Of a DNA stretch of 64,000 nucleotides, positions 36,414 to 49,342 are shown piece by piece (position 1 is the first letter of the stretch; every line of letters starts with the position of its first letter). This DNA comes from Agrypnia vestita. Its lineage: Eukaryota; Arthropoda; Insecta; Trichoptera; Phryganeidae. Below the pieces are notes generated by a model, which was given only the letters and a program-made list of their open reading frames with translations, did not search any database and was not told the origin of the DNA. The stretch is taken from positions 1 through 64,000 of the forward strand of contig JADDOH010002099.1 in the NCBI GenBank assembly GCA_016648135.1, written 5' to 3'. The translations under genes and the position numbers were made by a program.

Positions 36414-39182
36414 TTAACCCTTTGAACGCGTCCGTATCAACAGTTGATACGGCTATGAATACGTTTTTGTGCGCGGCCGTATCAACTGTTGATACGCCGA
36501 CTTTGATCGCCGATCAAGTAGAGCGCCTAACTCATACAATATTTTAACATATACTGGATGAATCCCAATACTTTCATGGTGCTGGCATCTACAGACATTT
36601 CTTAAAAATAAAATCATATTTCGTAATAAACATCGATTATCTGTCACATATGCCGAACCTGTAAATCTGTAGTATTTCAAAAACTGGCCGCGGGATGGCG
36701 CGCACACGAAAATCGTTCGACGGGACGAATACGCATGCGTCTAGCTACAAAATCAGTTGGACAAGCGCCGATCCCATATTTGTTCGTCGCGGCTGTCGAA
36801 TTACGAAAAACTTTTGAAATTTTGGTGATTTTATTCAGATATTTTTTTATTTATCCCTCGAGTTGCGCCTTACATGTTAATGTGTGTTACAAGTGTTAGT
36901 TTGTGACTATAGTTTTTGTATTTTGACGATTAATTTTTTAAAATTTCATTCTTATATGACCGTTTTTCTTTCAAATTGTTTAGAAGTGCGTGTTATATAT
37001 TTTTAATCAAAATTTAATAATAATATAATTAATAATACAATAATTAAATAAGCTAAATATTATTTTTGAATTTTAATCCTACAATTTAATCAATATGGCC
37101 CACTTTTTAAATGATGATGAGATAGAAATTATGTTGGATTCCGATTTTGAAATGTCTGAAGAAGACTACGATCCGTCGGAAATGTCTGACGTTGAATATC
37201 AGGCCGACGGATCTACAAGTGAAAAAATATTGCGTTCCTGGGTATCTGGACCTCACATTCCGATAGTACATGAATTTGACGATTTTCAACCGGGTGTTTG
37301 TTCTGCACAATTAAATGAAGATTCTACAGAGAGAGATTTTTTCGAATTCTTTTTGAGTTTCTCGATAATGGAAGAAATAGTAAAAGAAACCAATAAGTAC
37401 TACCGTTTTCTTCAAAATACAAAAGAGTTTGGCCCAAAGTCTCAAAGTCACAAATGGAAAGACACGAATGTTCCGGAAATGTATTTATTTTTTGCAATAA
37501 CAATGCTGATGACCAGAAATGTACATGTGACTATTGAAGAGTATTGGAGTACGAATCTTTTTCTGAGTTCACCAGTATTCGGACTGATCATGCCTAGAGA
37601 CCGATATCAGTTATTATTGGAATATTTACATTTCTGTGACTCGAATTCACCTTCTACAGATCCTCTCTATAAAATTCGCTTACTTTTGGAATACACCCAA
37701 AAACATTCAAAAACTCAGTGATACCTTACGAAAATTTATGTATAGACGAAAGTATAATTGTATTTAAAGGTAGGCTAATTTTTAAGCAATTTATTCCCTC
37801 AAAACGACATCGATTCGGAATCAAAATGTTTGTGTTATGTGATGTAAAAACTGGATATATTTTAGATTTTATTATATATTGTGGAAAAGGGACTGACTAT
37901 ACTGATGATCATAACTTGGGAATAACCGGCGCCGTTGTGACCACACTTTTAAAAGACTATTTTGGCAAAGGTCACAATTTGTATTGTGACAATTGGTATA
38001 CTAGCCCAAAGTTATTCGAATTTTTACACGCAGAAAAAACAAATGCTTGTGGAACAGTAAAAATAAACCGTAAGGGAATGCCAAAATTCAAAAAATTAAA
38101 AAAAGGTGAATTTGAGTCGAAGAACCTCGGTCCTCTCTTAGCATTAAAATGGCGTGATAAGAGGGATGTTCACTTGCTTACTACTTTGCATGATGAATCC
38201 TTTAAAGAGACCGGAAAAATTCATTATAAGACCAAACAACCTATTCAAAAACCATCCGCTATTATAGACTACAATAAATCAATGGGAGCTGTTGACAAAT
38301 CGGATGATGGTTAGTAGTTTATCCTGCATGAGAAAGACTACTAAATGGTACAAGAAAGTCGCATTCCATATAATAGATCTATTTTTATTAAATTCACATT
38401 CCGTATATACCCAAGTAACCGGAATAAAAAAACCCTTAGCTGATTTTAAACTGGCAGTCATCATTCAACTTGTTGAGAAATATAAACCCGAGATTTGTCA
38501 AACATCACAACCTGCAACGTCATCATCAGTCCACAGCAATCCGTTTCGGATATTACCTAAGTTTGTTACAAAGCATATGGCAGAATTAATTCCTCCAACT
38601 GACAAATTAAAAAATCCCCGAAGACGATGTCGAATATGCCGATTACAAAATAAAAGAATGCAGCTCACGAGATACTTATGTAAGGAATGCGACGTATCTT
38701 TGTGTTTACAACCATGTTTTAAAATATATCACAGCTCCAAAAAAATATGACTCCAGATACTGAAATTTATTAGCGTGTAAAAACAATATTATCATTGAGA
38801 CAGTTAAATGTGTGGTGTGAGTGTCTTTCCCATAAACCATCCATTTGTTTACGTTCACAAGTGATTCTTCTGTCCACTTGTGCTTATCAACGCAGTGGTC
38901 TAAACACACATCAGGCAGGAATGGCGCGCGAAGACAATCGTAGGCGAGGTATGTTTTTTGTATGGAGTTTTTGTTTATTCATTTATAAACATCCTTTGAG
39001 TTTTTATTATTGTGTTATTAGGTTTCAAATATAACAACATAACCTCTTATCTTTATCTTTGGTGATAAATTGCGCGTAAGTGGACTATTTCGATGATTTA
39101 ATGAATATTTGAGTATTCAGAAAAACGTGGCCGCGTGTGGGTACTGGAAACTCAGGGCTGGGAATAGCGTTCAAAAGGTTAA
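36414..39182 (+). mobile_element. piggyBac-family DNA transposon with intact ends
   Basis: Bounded by TTAA at 36414-36417 and 39179-39182, the obligatory piggyBac target site. The left end reads TTAACCCTTTGAACGC and the right end, reverse-complemented, TTAACCTTTTGAACGC: one mismatch in 16 positions. Just inside the left end, a 19-bp palindromic motif (CGTATCAAC-A/T-GTTGATACG) occurs twice, at about 36433 and 36478, as expected of subterminal transposase-binding repeats. It carries a transposase reading region at 37095-38750 on the plus strand. It sits in gene-free sequence just upstream of the first visible mannosidase exon and is probably intronic to that gene. Confidence 0.92.
37095..38750 (+). 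pseudogene. piggyBac transposase, reading frame broken twice
   Basis: Three overlapping plus-strand frames, 37095-37721, 37718-38314 and 38292-38750, together cover a whole piggyBac transposase (about 550 residues). The first holds the acidic N-terminus and the start of the catalytic domain up to PLYKIRLLLEYTQKH. The second has the catalytic aspartates of the RNase-H-like DDD triad: CIDESIIVFKGR, LYCDNWYTS, and YNKSMGAVDKSDD. The third carries the rest and a C-terminal cysteine-rich finger (CRICRLQN to CKECDVSLC then CFKIYH), the element's end-binding domain. The frame changes near 37715 and near 38300, so the copy as read cannot make one protein. Only two breaks, both at overlaps, and well-kept ends suggest a fairly recent copy or sequencing indels. 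Confidence 0.88.
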
Positions 39183-39479
39183 ACTGCTAATTTTTTTTGT
39201 AAAAGTCTTAAAAAGTTTTGTGAAAAAGGTGCAGGAAAATCCGTCTGCAGCCGTTTCTTGAAAGAGATTAAACACAGCCGAACGGCTGCAAAATTGCCGT
39301 TCACTGTCAGAGACCCCGCCGGCAACAGTAAGTAAACGGTTACGCACTTGATTTTCTAATGTATCCCCACCGCGCCGAAAGAGTATAAAAGCCGAGAATT
39401 GTTACCATCCGGTAGGTCAATCTGTTTGAAAAGCGCTTCCAACAGCCCTCACTTTCTTAGAAAGTGTCCGGGAGGTATT

Positions 39480-39760
39480 TCTGGTGTACCTAGAGAATCA
39501 TATCACCACCATGGTCGAGGTTTCACCTTCTGGTGGTACCGTGAAGTACGAGTCACGTTGTGTGTTCATCACCGAAATGTCTCTCTATCTGAGATTTCGT
39601 CATTCTTGCCATTAAGCTTTTCCCAGCTAGAGCCTTCACCGAAACCGAGATCAACGAAAATCCTACCATAATACTATATTGTGATGATGCCAGAGACCTA
39701 AGTGCCTGTGCCAATTTTCAATGTGCTTTTATATTTCTACCGCTTATGTGCACTTTTGCT
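39480..39760 (+). repeat. Repeat R1, copy 2, directly upstream of the candidate terminal exons
   Basis: Matches 18690-18960. It ends about 30 bases before the acceptor at 39792. A TATAAAAG at about 39384 lies upstream. Confidence 0.6.
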
Positions 39761-39792
39761 ATAAAAATAGAACTAACTTGGTGCTTTTCCAG

Positions 39793-40010
39793 GATGAGGA
39801 ACAGAGAGACCAGAGCACTTGATTGCATAGTGTCTTTCTGCTATACCAACAGGCTCGTCATTGATAAATATTGTAATTTACGTTATTAAAATTTTGAATT
39901 ATTTGATCATATTTCAGATCCAAAGGTCGTTGGCGTCGAGGGTTGAAATAAATTTGAAATTGGAGCAGGACAGCATGGAGGGCGTCGACGAATCGGAGTG
40001 GGATCAATAG
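39793..40010 (+). CDS. Candidate alternative terminal exons (9 and 30 codons) on the plus strand
   Basis: Two adjacent stretches look like 3' terminal exons. At 39793 an acceptor (GTGCTTTTCCAG) opens a phase-0 frame of nine codons (DEEQRDQST) ending in TGA at 39820-39822. At 39918 a second acceptor (CATATTTCAG) opens a phase-0 frame of 30 codons with an amphipathic start (IQRSLASRVEINLKLEQ) and an acidic end (GVDESEWDQ), stopping at 40008-40010. Composition is coding-like and unlike the AT-rich surroundings. The nearest upstream plus-strand donor of the same phase is the end of exon 1 at 18353, so these may be alternative ends of that gene. That would place the antisense mannosidase exons inside its intron. 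They could instead belong to an unseen gene. No downstream exons are visible. Confidence 0.4.
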
Positions 40011-43000
40011 ACGTTAGTCTGCCTCAGTCGTGACTTCTTCTCGACATAAAAGGATTCCTTTTATTTCTTACCTACTCTCCCCCGCCCAAGCTTTATAAGA
40101 TTAGCATATTAAGGACATGGACTCATTCGCTTTTGTAATTCTAACTATACCAAAACTTTTTTTTGTGTTTGGTACGGTATACTTAATAAGGCTACCAAGT
40201 GGAATGCTATTTTTTGGTAGAAAAGTCATAAATATTATATCATATTTACAAGTTTAAGTTAGGTTATGTACCCTTCTGATTAAATACAAATGATAATCAT
40301 TATTTTACAAGTTTGTATTACCAAAAAAGGCTCACATAATAACATTTAATGTAGAAGGAATATATTTTAGATTTTTTTTAAACCTGTCTCATGCAGTAAT
40401 AATAATTTTGAATACATTTTTAATATTTTTTTTGTACTGTCCATAATAATTTTTCGTGACAAAAATGTGATAATCGATTGCCAAAATCGTAGATTTTGTG
40501 TAGATTTTTTTATTTGTATATTTCTGCAAATTGGATTTTCGGCTTTCAAAATTTTTTTTACCACATATTTATTATTTTATTTACAAGTAATTATTTACGT
40601 TTTACGCGTCTCTAATCAAATGTGTGTCAAATTTTATTGTAGACTTATTAAATTATTTAAAAAATAAAAGACAATTTAAACGGTTCCTTTTACGAACGTT
40701 AACGATGCTCAAAGGGATGTCTGTCTTCATTTATAAATGTTTAAATGATCTTAAACGCATATCCTAATGTTTGAATTGGCCGACACATTTTATTTGAAAG
40801 CGAAATCAATCAATCTTGTGTCCATTTTAAAATGTTCACTGTTCGAAAAGTGTTTCCTCCCGTTGACAGATATATATGATGCAACCATGACAATATGCGA
40901 CTCTACGATATTTGTTTACGAACTCATCTCATTTTGTAGTAGTAAGGTAGACACCTATAAACTGTTAATTTTAAATTACTTCTCTGGCACAAATCCTTAA
41001 AAAACTGCGCACAGTCGATTGGCACTGAAATAATATTTTAACTTTATATAAAATGCTTTAATCATTCCTCGATTTATAAATTCATTCTTTTCATGTCTGT
41101 ACTTGTAACACTGTCTTTTTGCTAAACCTTTTGGCTAAAATAACCGACCCGGAGGTCGAACGTACGTACAAAATAATACAGGGTGTCATTTAGTTTGTTT
41201 TCTAAACTTTAGGAAAGTTTTCTTCTTTCAATTTTGAGTAGGAAACATTTTGAGAAAAACATTAACAGTTAAGATGATAAATGAACTCATTTTTTTTCAA
41301 TGTTTCAAACTTATTTTAATTTTTTAACGCTGAGAATTACGATATCGAAACACATCACAAAAATACTCAGGCTTGAAAAGAGCTTATGTATTTTGATCTC
41401 ACCGGGAATTGAACCCGGAACTGCCGATGTGAGAAGAAATTGCCGTGTCTAATGGAATATGAGACCGGCCATAAAGCCTTATGATAAAAAATCTTTTGAA
41501 ATGTATACGTACAAGCAGTTAAAAATTGTCTGTAAATGTGAAAACTGATTGAAAGTAAGACAGACCTCCTTTGTAAAAAAGGAATAAATGGTTTGCATAT
41601 TTTCAATTCGTTAGATTACGTGACATATTATCTCTTTTGACAATTGTTTTCCATTGCGTCATAATAGAAAATAATTTAATACAGAATACTATACATTTTC
41701 ATGGCAAATGAGCTCATATTGACAACCAAATTAAGAACTCAAAAAATTCCAAGACACATTTCATTAAAAATCGTTACATTTATCTAATCTTTGGAAGACT
41801 AGCTACGTGCCACCTGGTATAATATATCTGTATGTATAAAGTTTGAGGGCGGGAAACTAAATTTTAAATATGTTACACTTGTTAAACATTCCACTGATGT
41901 TTCATTCCGGGAATAGACTGAGAACTGACTGGTTTTTCAATGAGTAAAATTCTAAGTTTTGCACTGTGCGCAGGTTTACCGAAATCATGTATAAGTTGAG
42001 GTGACGCAGGCGGTAGATTAATAACGAAATTGATGATATTTTTGTGTGTTATTGATTTCTAGTCCAAAAGTATTTAAACGCCTTTATTTTGGCTACTTTA
42101 TAGATGTTAATATAATTAGATTCTAGTTAGAATTAAGTTTTTTACGGTCGTATTATTATATCAAAATGTTTTTGGTCCAGTTATAAAAGAAAATTGCCCG
42201 AACAATACAAATTATGCCACATACTTAATGATTTTTATGTGTATTAGTTACTAAAAGATTGTCATCTTTCTTATTCCTATAATACATATGTACATAATAA
42301 TACTTGATGGATTTTAATAACTAGGCGATTTCCCATCAGTAATGGCAGAAAAAATGAGCTTCTGATATCACATTTAATTCAATCGAACATTTGGGGAGTC
42401 GGTACCTACCTGAAAGGGTATGCAATTCTCGGTTGATTTATTTGAAAAATGGAACATTCAGAGAGAATTATGTTTTCACTTCTAGCCAAGTAATAAAACG
42501 TTGAACGATTGTATAAATATTTATTTGAAATATGCACGAATACCAACCTCTCCAAAGCAGAATGCAAAGATTTTTTGCATGTTCTACCAATCACACAACT
42601 CGTTTTTGCAAATATCTATTGCTTTTTTTTTATTATTATCTATTAAAATTCCTACTGATCAAACAACTGACTCTAAAAGTGCATGTGAATAATTTTTACT
42701 ATTGATTTCTATAAGCATTCAATCAATATAATGTGGTCAACAAAATCATTACATTTTAAATACATCACAGTTGCCGCCTTTTAATTTTCTTTTATACCTG
42801 GACAAAACAATTTTTGGGGTAATTAAGTGATGATATTAAGACGCCATTCTTTATCATATTTATATTATAAACATAATAATTATTCCTACGAATCATAAAT
42901 TATTTTTTAATATTCTCGCTTTAAATCACAATCGCATTTAAAAAGCCATTTTGTAGTTTTATTTCTTGCATCGAATTGATTTTTCTTTGCAATATTAAAG

Positions 43001-44140
43001 TTTTGCTACATTTTTTTTAATGGAGCATCATTTGTATAAAATATATATTTATTTAATGGAGCTTCTTCTAAATTGTGCAATAAATATTTTTTTTTATAAT
43101 GTAATATATTTTACATTTTTTTTACATATATTTGAACCACTGCTATAGAAATGTACCGCTGTATAATTTTACAACTGTAGCTATTATTTATTTAAAAATG
43201 AAGTTTTTTTTTTATAAAAAAAACATTATTTTATAGCAATGAAAATTTTCACACAATATGTAAACACCTAATTTATAAGCCTTTGTATACAAACGTATGA
43301 TATCTCTAATCCTAATAAATTAATCACAGAAATTATATATCTTTCAATTGGACATTTTGCACTGTAAATGCAATCTCTTTTATCCATCCTTATTAATCCT
43401 CATCAGAGGAGGATTGGCGACATATGACCGGCCTGGGAAAAGAAAATTGGCCAGACTACCCAATGCCAATTTTTTAAAATCGTTCGCCAACACTTTGTGT
43501 ATCATGTTTAAAAATTGAAATTGGAAATTTTGTAACATAGTGTGAAAAAAAGAATTTTCAGATCAGAATAGATATATTATTTTAGTGAAAATTACATATG
43601 ATTTACTATAAAAATACAGAATGAGGCATAAAATAAACATAAAAATATCTCCAATAGATAGACAAATAATTAATGTGAAAACATGTAATCTGATCAATTT
43701 TAACTACATTTTTTATTAATTAGTAAATTAGTTCTTCCAAGACTGCAACTTTTATATAACTGTAAACGGCAATTTAGTGTATGTAGTTTTATGTTTAGAA
43801 TTGTTTAAATTCAAATGTAGCTTTTGTAGGAAAAGTTAGTTCTGATCTTTGACAAATATTTCACCCAATATGAACAAACACAGATACCAATATTTAAAAT
43901 CCACATAGACTGATTTTAATTATTATTTGTGATTGGATCATGGAAACGTCATACGCAAATAAGTTAATAAACTCTTTTAAAAAGAGAGTCGTTATCTAAT
44001 GAAACCGCTAATGAAAATAGTTTACCATTTTAGATTTTTGCGTACTTAGTAAGACCTAATGTTATAGAGACCTAATGTTTATTCAAAGGTGTTTGAGAAA
44101 TGTTGAGAATTAAAAAAGCCATTGCTTTTTACTGGAGAAA
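40011..44140. other. Gene-free stretch
   Basis: AT-rich. A partial ACAGGGTGTCATTTAG end lies at 41179 and the tRNA-like relic at 41394-41466. No exon with convincing splice sites was found on either strand, including mannosidase 5' exons. Confidence 0.45.
41394..41466 (-). tRNA. tRNA-like relic of the same family
   Basis: Also 73 positions: acceptor GGTCTCA/TGAGATC, T arm CCGGG-TTCAATT-CCCGG, T33 kept, positions 34-36 CTC; the D and anticodon stems do not pair. Related to 58917-58989. Confidence 0.45.
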
Positions 44141-44570
44141 TTAAGATATCTTCTTGCTTTTAATAGATCTATGTGGTCTGTTCTTCGAAGGATAGCGCCT
44201 CCTCTGAGGTGGATTCCCAGCTATCCTTCTTGGGTGGGTTCCGTGAGGCTGATTATGTAGTGCGAGTCCTGTGCTGTCCATTCTTTGGACATAACCAACC
44301 AGTCCCTTCTTCGCTGTCTGCTTCATTGTACAATGTACTCAGCCTCGCACATCTATCTTATTCTGGTGTTCCTCACGCGATCCCTCAGAGTCTTGCCTGC
44401 TATCATCCTTAGTGTCTTCATCTCGGAAGTCCTCAATATTTATTTAGTCCTGATTGTGTCTACTCTTGCTTAAACGCCATATGTCATTATTGGTCTTACG
44501 TATGCTTTTTAGATTCTCATCTTGCTCTTGATGACCATATCTTTATTCTTCCAAATTGTGGATAAAAATT
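44141..44570 (-). pseudogene. LINE 3' coding fragment, decayed
   Basis: Minus-strand frames read KSKMRI, then VRPIMTYGV, then GLVGYVQRMDST with frame breaks between: the post-reverse-transcriptase region and the conserved GHVxRM-type block found near the C-terminus of many insect LINEs. Many stops. Confidence 0.7.
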
Positions 44571-45444
44571 AAGATATGCAGTATAAAATTTGATGGGATT
44601 AGTAAGATAGACATAGCTGGGAAAGCAAAGCCCTCTACCAGCAATATAATGTTCCTGGTTCGAGTCCTAATAGCAGATACATGTATTTAAAAAAAGACAA
44701 TTTCGTTCTTTGCGAGTGATATGCAAATTGCTTTAGAACATATCTTCCATAACAATAATTAAAATAATGAACACATAGTGTCCAAATGCAGATATAATTT
44801 TAACAGTTACCTTTTAGTTATATTGGACATAATTATCTACATTCTTACACAGGACAATTTGAATAATTACATACATACTTAGATTGAACATAATTCAAAT
44901 AATTACATATGTACTTACATTAGACGCAATTCAAGTAATTACCTTTCTACAGTACAGCAGCGCATTGTCCAGATTTTCAATTTTTTATTTGAAAAATGTA
45001 CCTTCAGAATAAAAAGGTTCCATCTATATTTTTTTAAAATTTCACATTTCACCACTGTAATCTACTTCATAAAGTAATATGTATCTCGGGTTATGTATCT
45101 CAGGTTACTTTCAAATTTCATGCAGAAGTGTTATTGGCATATTATATACAAGTTTATTTCATTTGCAATTTTTCAGTTGCGCCATAAAAGGTAAAAAAGT
45201 TACTCAAGTAACTTTTTTTACTAAAACGGGTTGTTCCATCTATAGTAAAAAATATTTTACTCTCCAATATCGGTGAGTAAGGATAAAATCCCGGGTGTTT
45301 TGTGTTTAATATTTTGTCTGATGTAGGTCACTATGTACGAGATTAGTTGGGTTTCTTGGAAGCCCGGCTATAATTGAAGATGTACAATTTTTTTAATACC
45401 AGTCCATTGTTAAATGATCCAAGGGTAAGTATATACCTAAATAC

Positions 45445-46573
45445 CAAGGGCGTGAAGTGAGAACAAGAAGCATGACTTTTCATAAGCATATATCTTAGAA
45501 AAGAAACTGAAATAAGAGATACACCTTGTAAGGTTCGTATCACAATAATATTCAGATGTTACATATTACAATAAAACCTCGTTAATTCGAAATTCAAGGA
45601 ACCCAAAGAAAACATTTCGAATTACGCTGCCTGTTAATTTGAATTCAAGGTACAAAACAAAATTAAAAATCGCAATACCATTGCGAAATTCGCCAAAAAT
45701 CGTAAAACTCGTGAAAAACGTCATTAATTTATTGAAAAACGTCTGTATTATTGCATATTTCAAGAAATCATTTTAAAAATGCAATATTTATTTTGCTAAT
45801 ACAAAGACCACGACATTTATATTACTAAAGTACCGGCTATTGATATATTTGATGTTCTCATTTGCGAAAAAATTGAAATATTTTTTTCAATTTCGTCAAA
45901 TTTAAAAAAGAAAATCGAATTTTATGAACTAAAGTGTATTTATTTATGCCGCAGGGGACTAAAAATTATTTAGAATTAATTCCAAATTCGCCAAAAATCG
46001 TAAAACTCATGAAAAAGAATATCAATTTTGTGAAAAAGTCTGCATTTTTGTATATTTCAAGAAATCATTTCGAAAACGCAATATTTTTTATGCCAATATA
46101 AAGAGCGCTACATTTCTATTACTAAAGTATCCGAAATTGACATAACTGTTGTTTTCATTTTGAAAAAAATCAAAATATTTTTTTTTATTCCGTCAAATTT
46201 AAAAAAATTTGAATTATATGAACTAAAACGTATTGATTTATTGCGCAAGGGGCCAAAAATTAGTTCGAATTACGAATTACCGGGGTTTTCGAATTATCGG
46301 GGTTAAATTAAATTTCGAATTACCGGGGTTATACTAAAATACTAATATTAAATTATACTAATCTACTATGAAATTAGCATTTTGGGACTTGTGGGTTTTA
46401 AAAATTTTGAATTATGGCGAATCTCGAATTATCGGGGTTCGGATTAATAGGGTTTTACTGTATTCAGATGTAAATATTTCATAACATTCTGCCAGATAAA
46501 TATTTAATTTAGATTTTTTTCCCCAAATATATGTTTAAAAGTCATGCTTCTCTTTCTCACTGCATGCCCCTGC
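45445..46573. mobile_element. MITE of the GCATGCAGTGAGAA family split by an inserted Tigger-like MITE
   Basis: Outer ends AGGGCGTGAAGTGAGAA (45447) and TTCTCACTGCATGCCCCT (46556-46573) are inverted copies. Between them a second element is inserted at 45569-46460. Confidence 0.65.
45569..46460. mobile_element. Tigger-like MITE with TA target site
   Basis: Inverted ends CAATAAAACCTCGTTAATTCG and CAGTAAAACCCTATTAATCCG flanked by TA on both sides, typical of pogo/Tigger MITEs. The inside is a tandem duplication: a unit of 298 bases (about 45680-45977) is repeated to about 46290, each starting near TTCGCCAAAAATCGTAAAAC. Near the right end, GAATTACCGGGGTT is repeated several times. Confidence 0.8.
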
Positions 46574-46574
46574 T

Positions 46575-47659
46575 AAATAATACATGTGAAACCCCATAGA
46601 AATATAAAAAATAAAAAAACTGAAGTTTGTCAATATAATATATAGTCATAATCATCACTCAATTTGTAATATTCATTATACATAATACAAATAATACTCT
46701 CAAATAGAAACATATGTACGGAGGTTCTTCTCGTGAATACTTTTTGTAATGTATTAATTTAATGGTGTGTAGTATTGTCCTTTATATTTATACATTACTG
46801 AATAACATTTTATACTTTTATAGTGTCTTTGGTGTCGCCTATTGAGCTTTGATTTCGACATGTGTTTACGAATCTGAATTTGTAAGTAAGATTGTTATAA
46901 ATAAAGTACACAGCAAAGCAATTATCTTTTATTTATATCCTTACCTCAGAGGCACACAAGACTATTTGCCGTTTTGTTAAGTTTACTGGAGAGTTTTTAA
47001 AATTTGCCTTTTTCTCATGGATGTATCAAATAGCGACAACTTGTGGGGCTGGGGGAAAAAGATGGTAGAAGTGAAAAGATGATGTCAAAGAAAATCTAAG
47101 AAGGGCATGTTGTGGTTTCATAAAACCAAATATCTTAAAATATTTCGGATGTTTCAAATTCTAATTCAAGGAATGCGGACTTGTTACGGAGGTGAGGATG
47201 AGGGAGGGGATGCAGTGATCCACCCTGGGTCTAGCTAGGGAGTGACGAGGCTCAGGGTAGCCAGTCAGGGAAAGTGACGAGAGGAGTAGGCCGAATGCAA
47301 AACTGTGATATAGAAAAGATTTTGTAATTTTTAAAACATTGTTTTATTACAAAAATACATCTTACAAAAAATTATTCTATATTACCAGTAATATTATTGT
47401 TCATTTGCATGACTGTATGATCAATATTGTCCTTATCTTGTCAGATTATGAGGACATTTTTAAAGAAAAAGTTTACAGAGAGAATCTTCTGAGGATGAGC
47501 CATCTTATTAGTACTCAACCAATCACTAACATGTTCAGAGATGTCACTATTTGTTTCAAAATTGTGTCAAAATTTTTATGTGAAACTGAGAATCAAGAGA
47601 TATTTTATATAAAATGGACATACCTATGTGTGTATGTATATGAAAATAATGACAATAGA
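46575..47659. other. Gene-free stretch
   Basis: AT-rich except a GC-richer block at 47165-47305 (GTGATCCACCCTGGGTCTAG) that may be a retroelement fragment. A 107-codon frame at 47339-47662 has no recognisable content. Confidence 0.4.
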
Positions 47660-48609
47660 TAGAATGCAACCAGTATAAATTGGCATGCGAGGGAGGGCGA
47701 CCCTGTCGCGAAACAGAAGTTGCCAGGTTGTAAATTTATTACACAATACATAATGTACTGAATGTCCGGTGACCAGTGTCAGAGCCTTCAATATAAATTT
47801 GGTCGAGTAACAGCGCGCTCCGCGGCGACCGCTCTATCTGTCAAACTGTCAGACGGTAATGTCGGTCCATTATTTGCTTTTTCAGCTTCGCAAAACTTTA
47901 ATACTTCATTGGCAATTGTTCTTGCACCACCCCGGACTGTTTTGGTTGTTTAGGACATTCAGTGTATATTGGTAATCAAGATGTTCAGTGTATATGAAGG
48001 GATTCAGTGTATATTGGTAATCAAGATGTCACAGCTCCCGAGCAAATACAAAATTGTACTGAATTACAGGGCGAGGGGTTACCGCCGGGTACGGGCGGGG
48101 CAGGTTTTAGTTCCAATCTTGCCGCACGCCAAGTTATGTTGGGCAGGCAATAGAATGCGACCAGTAAAAATTGGCGTGCGAGGGAGGACGTCCCTGCCAT
48201 GAAACAGAAGTTGCCAGGGTGTAAATTTATTACACAGTACATAATATACAGAGTGTCCGGTGACCGGTGTCAGAGCCTTTAATAGAAATTTGGTTGGGCA
48301 ACACTAAAGAAACAAACCAGTGATGGCGGCCGCACTATCTATAGTCCTGTCAAATGGTAATATTGGTCCGTTATTTGCTTTTTCAGCTTCGCAAAACTTA
48401 AATACTTCATTGGCAATTGTTCTTGCACCATCCCGGACAGTTTTGGACATAATAATTCAGTGTATATTGGAAATCAAGATGTCACAGCTCACACGCAAAT
48501 ACGAGATTGAACTGAATGACAAGGCGAGGGGTTACCGCCGGGTGCGGGCAAGGCGGGTTTCAGTTCCAAGGTCGCCACACGCCAATTTACGTTGGTCAAG
48601 CTCTAGGTG
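47660..48609 (+). repeat. 450-bp repeat family, copies B and C in direct tandem
   Basis: Copy B (47660-48150) and copy C (48151-48609) lie head to tail, each starting TAGAATGC-ACCAGTA and each with the GTCACAGCTC core and the GAGGGGTTACCGCCGGGT stretch. Copy B holds a small extra internal duplication of the TTCAGTGTATATTGG block. Confidence 0.8.
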
Positions 48610-49342
48610 ATGGCGAGGTTACTATAATTTTTTTGAGGACAATTATACTTCTCTAATCAAGTAAAGCACTTATTATGATGTACATATAATGAATACAATG
48701 AATATACCTCATCAATGTGATGTACCTACTTATCTTATCTGAAATAAAATAAATTGTTCTGATGGTACACATTTCACATAAAATGAGAAACTTTTCATAG
48801 TTAGGTTAGGTTAATATCTACAAAGCTCTCTTAGAATTGTCCCACTTTATTTGTTCCATTCATAACAATTGATTTTCAAAGTTAAAACATGAAACTAATT
48901 CACTTAACATCTTAACATTCTGTGCTATTCTGAAAATAGCAATATTGGGGTGTCAGATCTTTATCCCAATCATGACAGGCGTGCATAACATTGTATTGCC
49001 GCCAATTTCGATATTTTAAGTTTGACATGTTTGAAATTAATGAATTCAATCTATCGGAATGCTCTAAAACGTAAACAAAAGTTAAGTTATTAACAATTAC
49101 GAATAATGAGCTTTTCAATTGATTGAATTCATTAATTTCAAACATAATACGTCAAAAAATGGCATCACAATGTTATTCAATAACTGTCAAGATACAGAAA
49201 TAACAATATTGCTTAGTTCAGAATATGGATGATTGTTTATTATGGTGTTTAAAATCAATATATAAAATGATATATTTCAAAAAAGCATTGCCTAAATGAA
49301 ATCATAGGTTAGGTTTTAAACACTAACACGTTTTATATTTTC
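48610..49342. other. 3' flank of the symporter gene
   Basis: Contains TTTATT (AATAAA on the minus strand) near 49232, a plausible polyadenylation signal, and an inverted pair of GAAATTAATGAATTCAATC at about 49032 and 49122. Confidence 0.45.
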
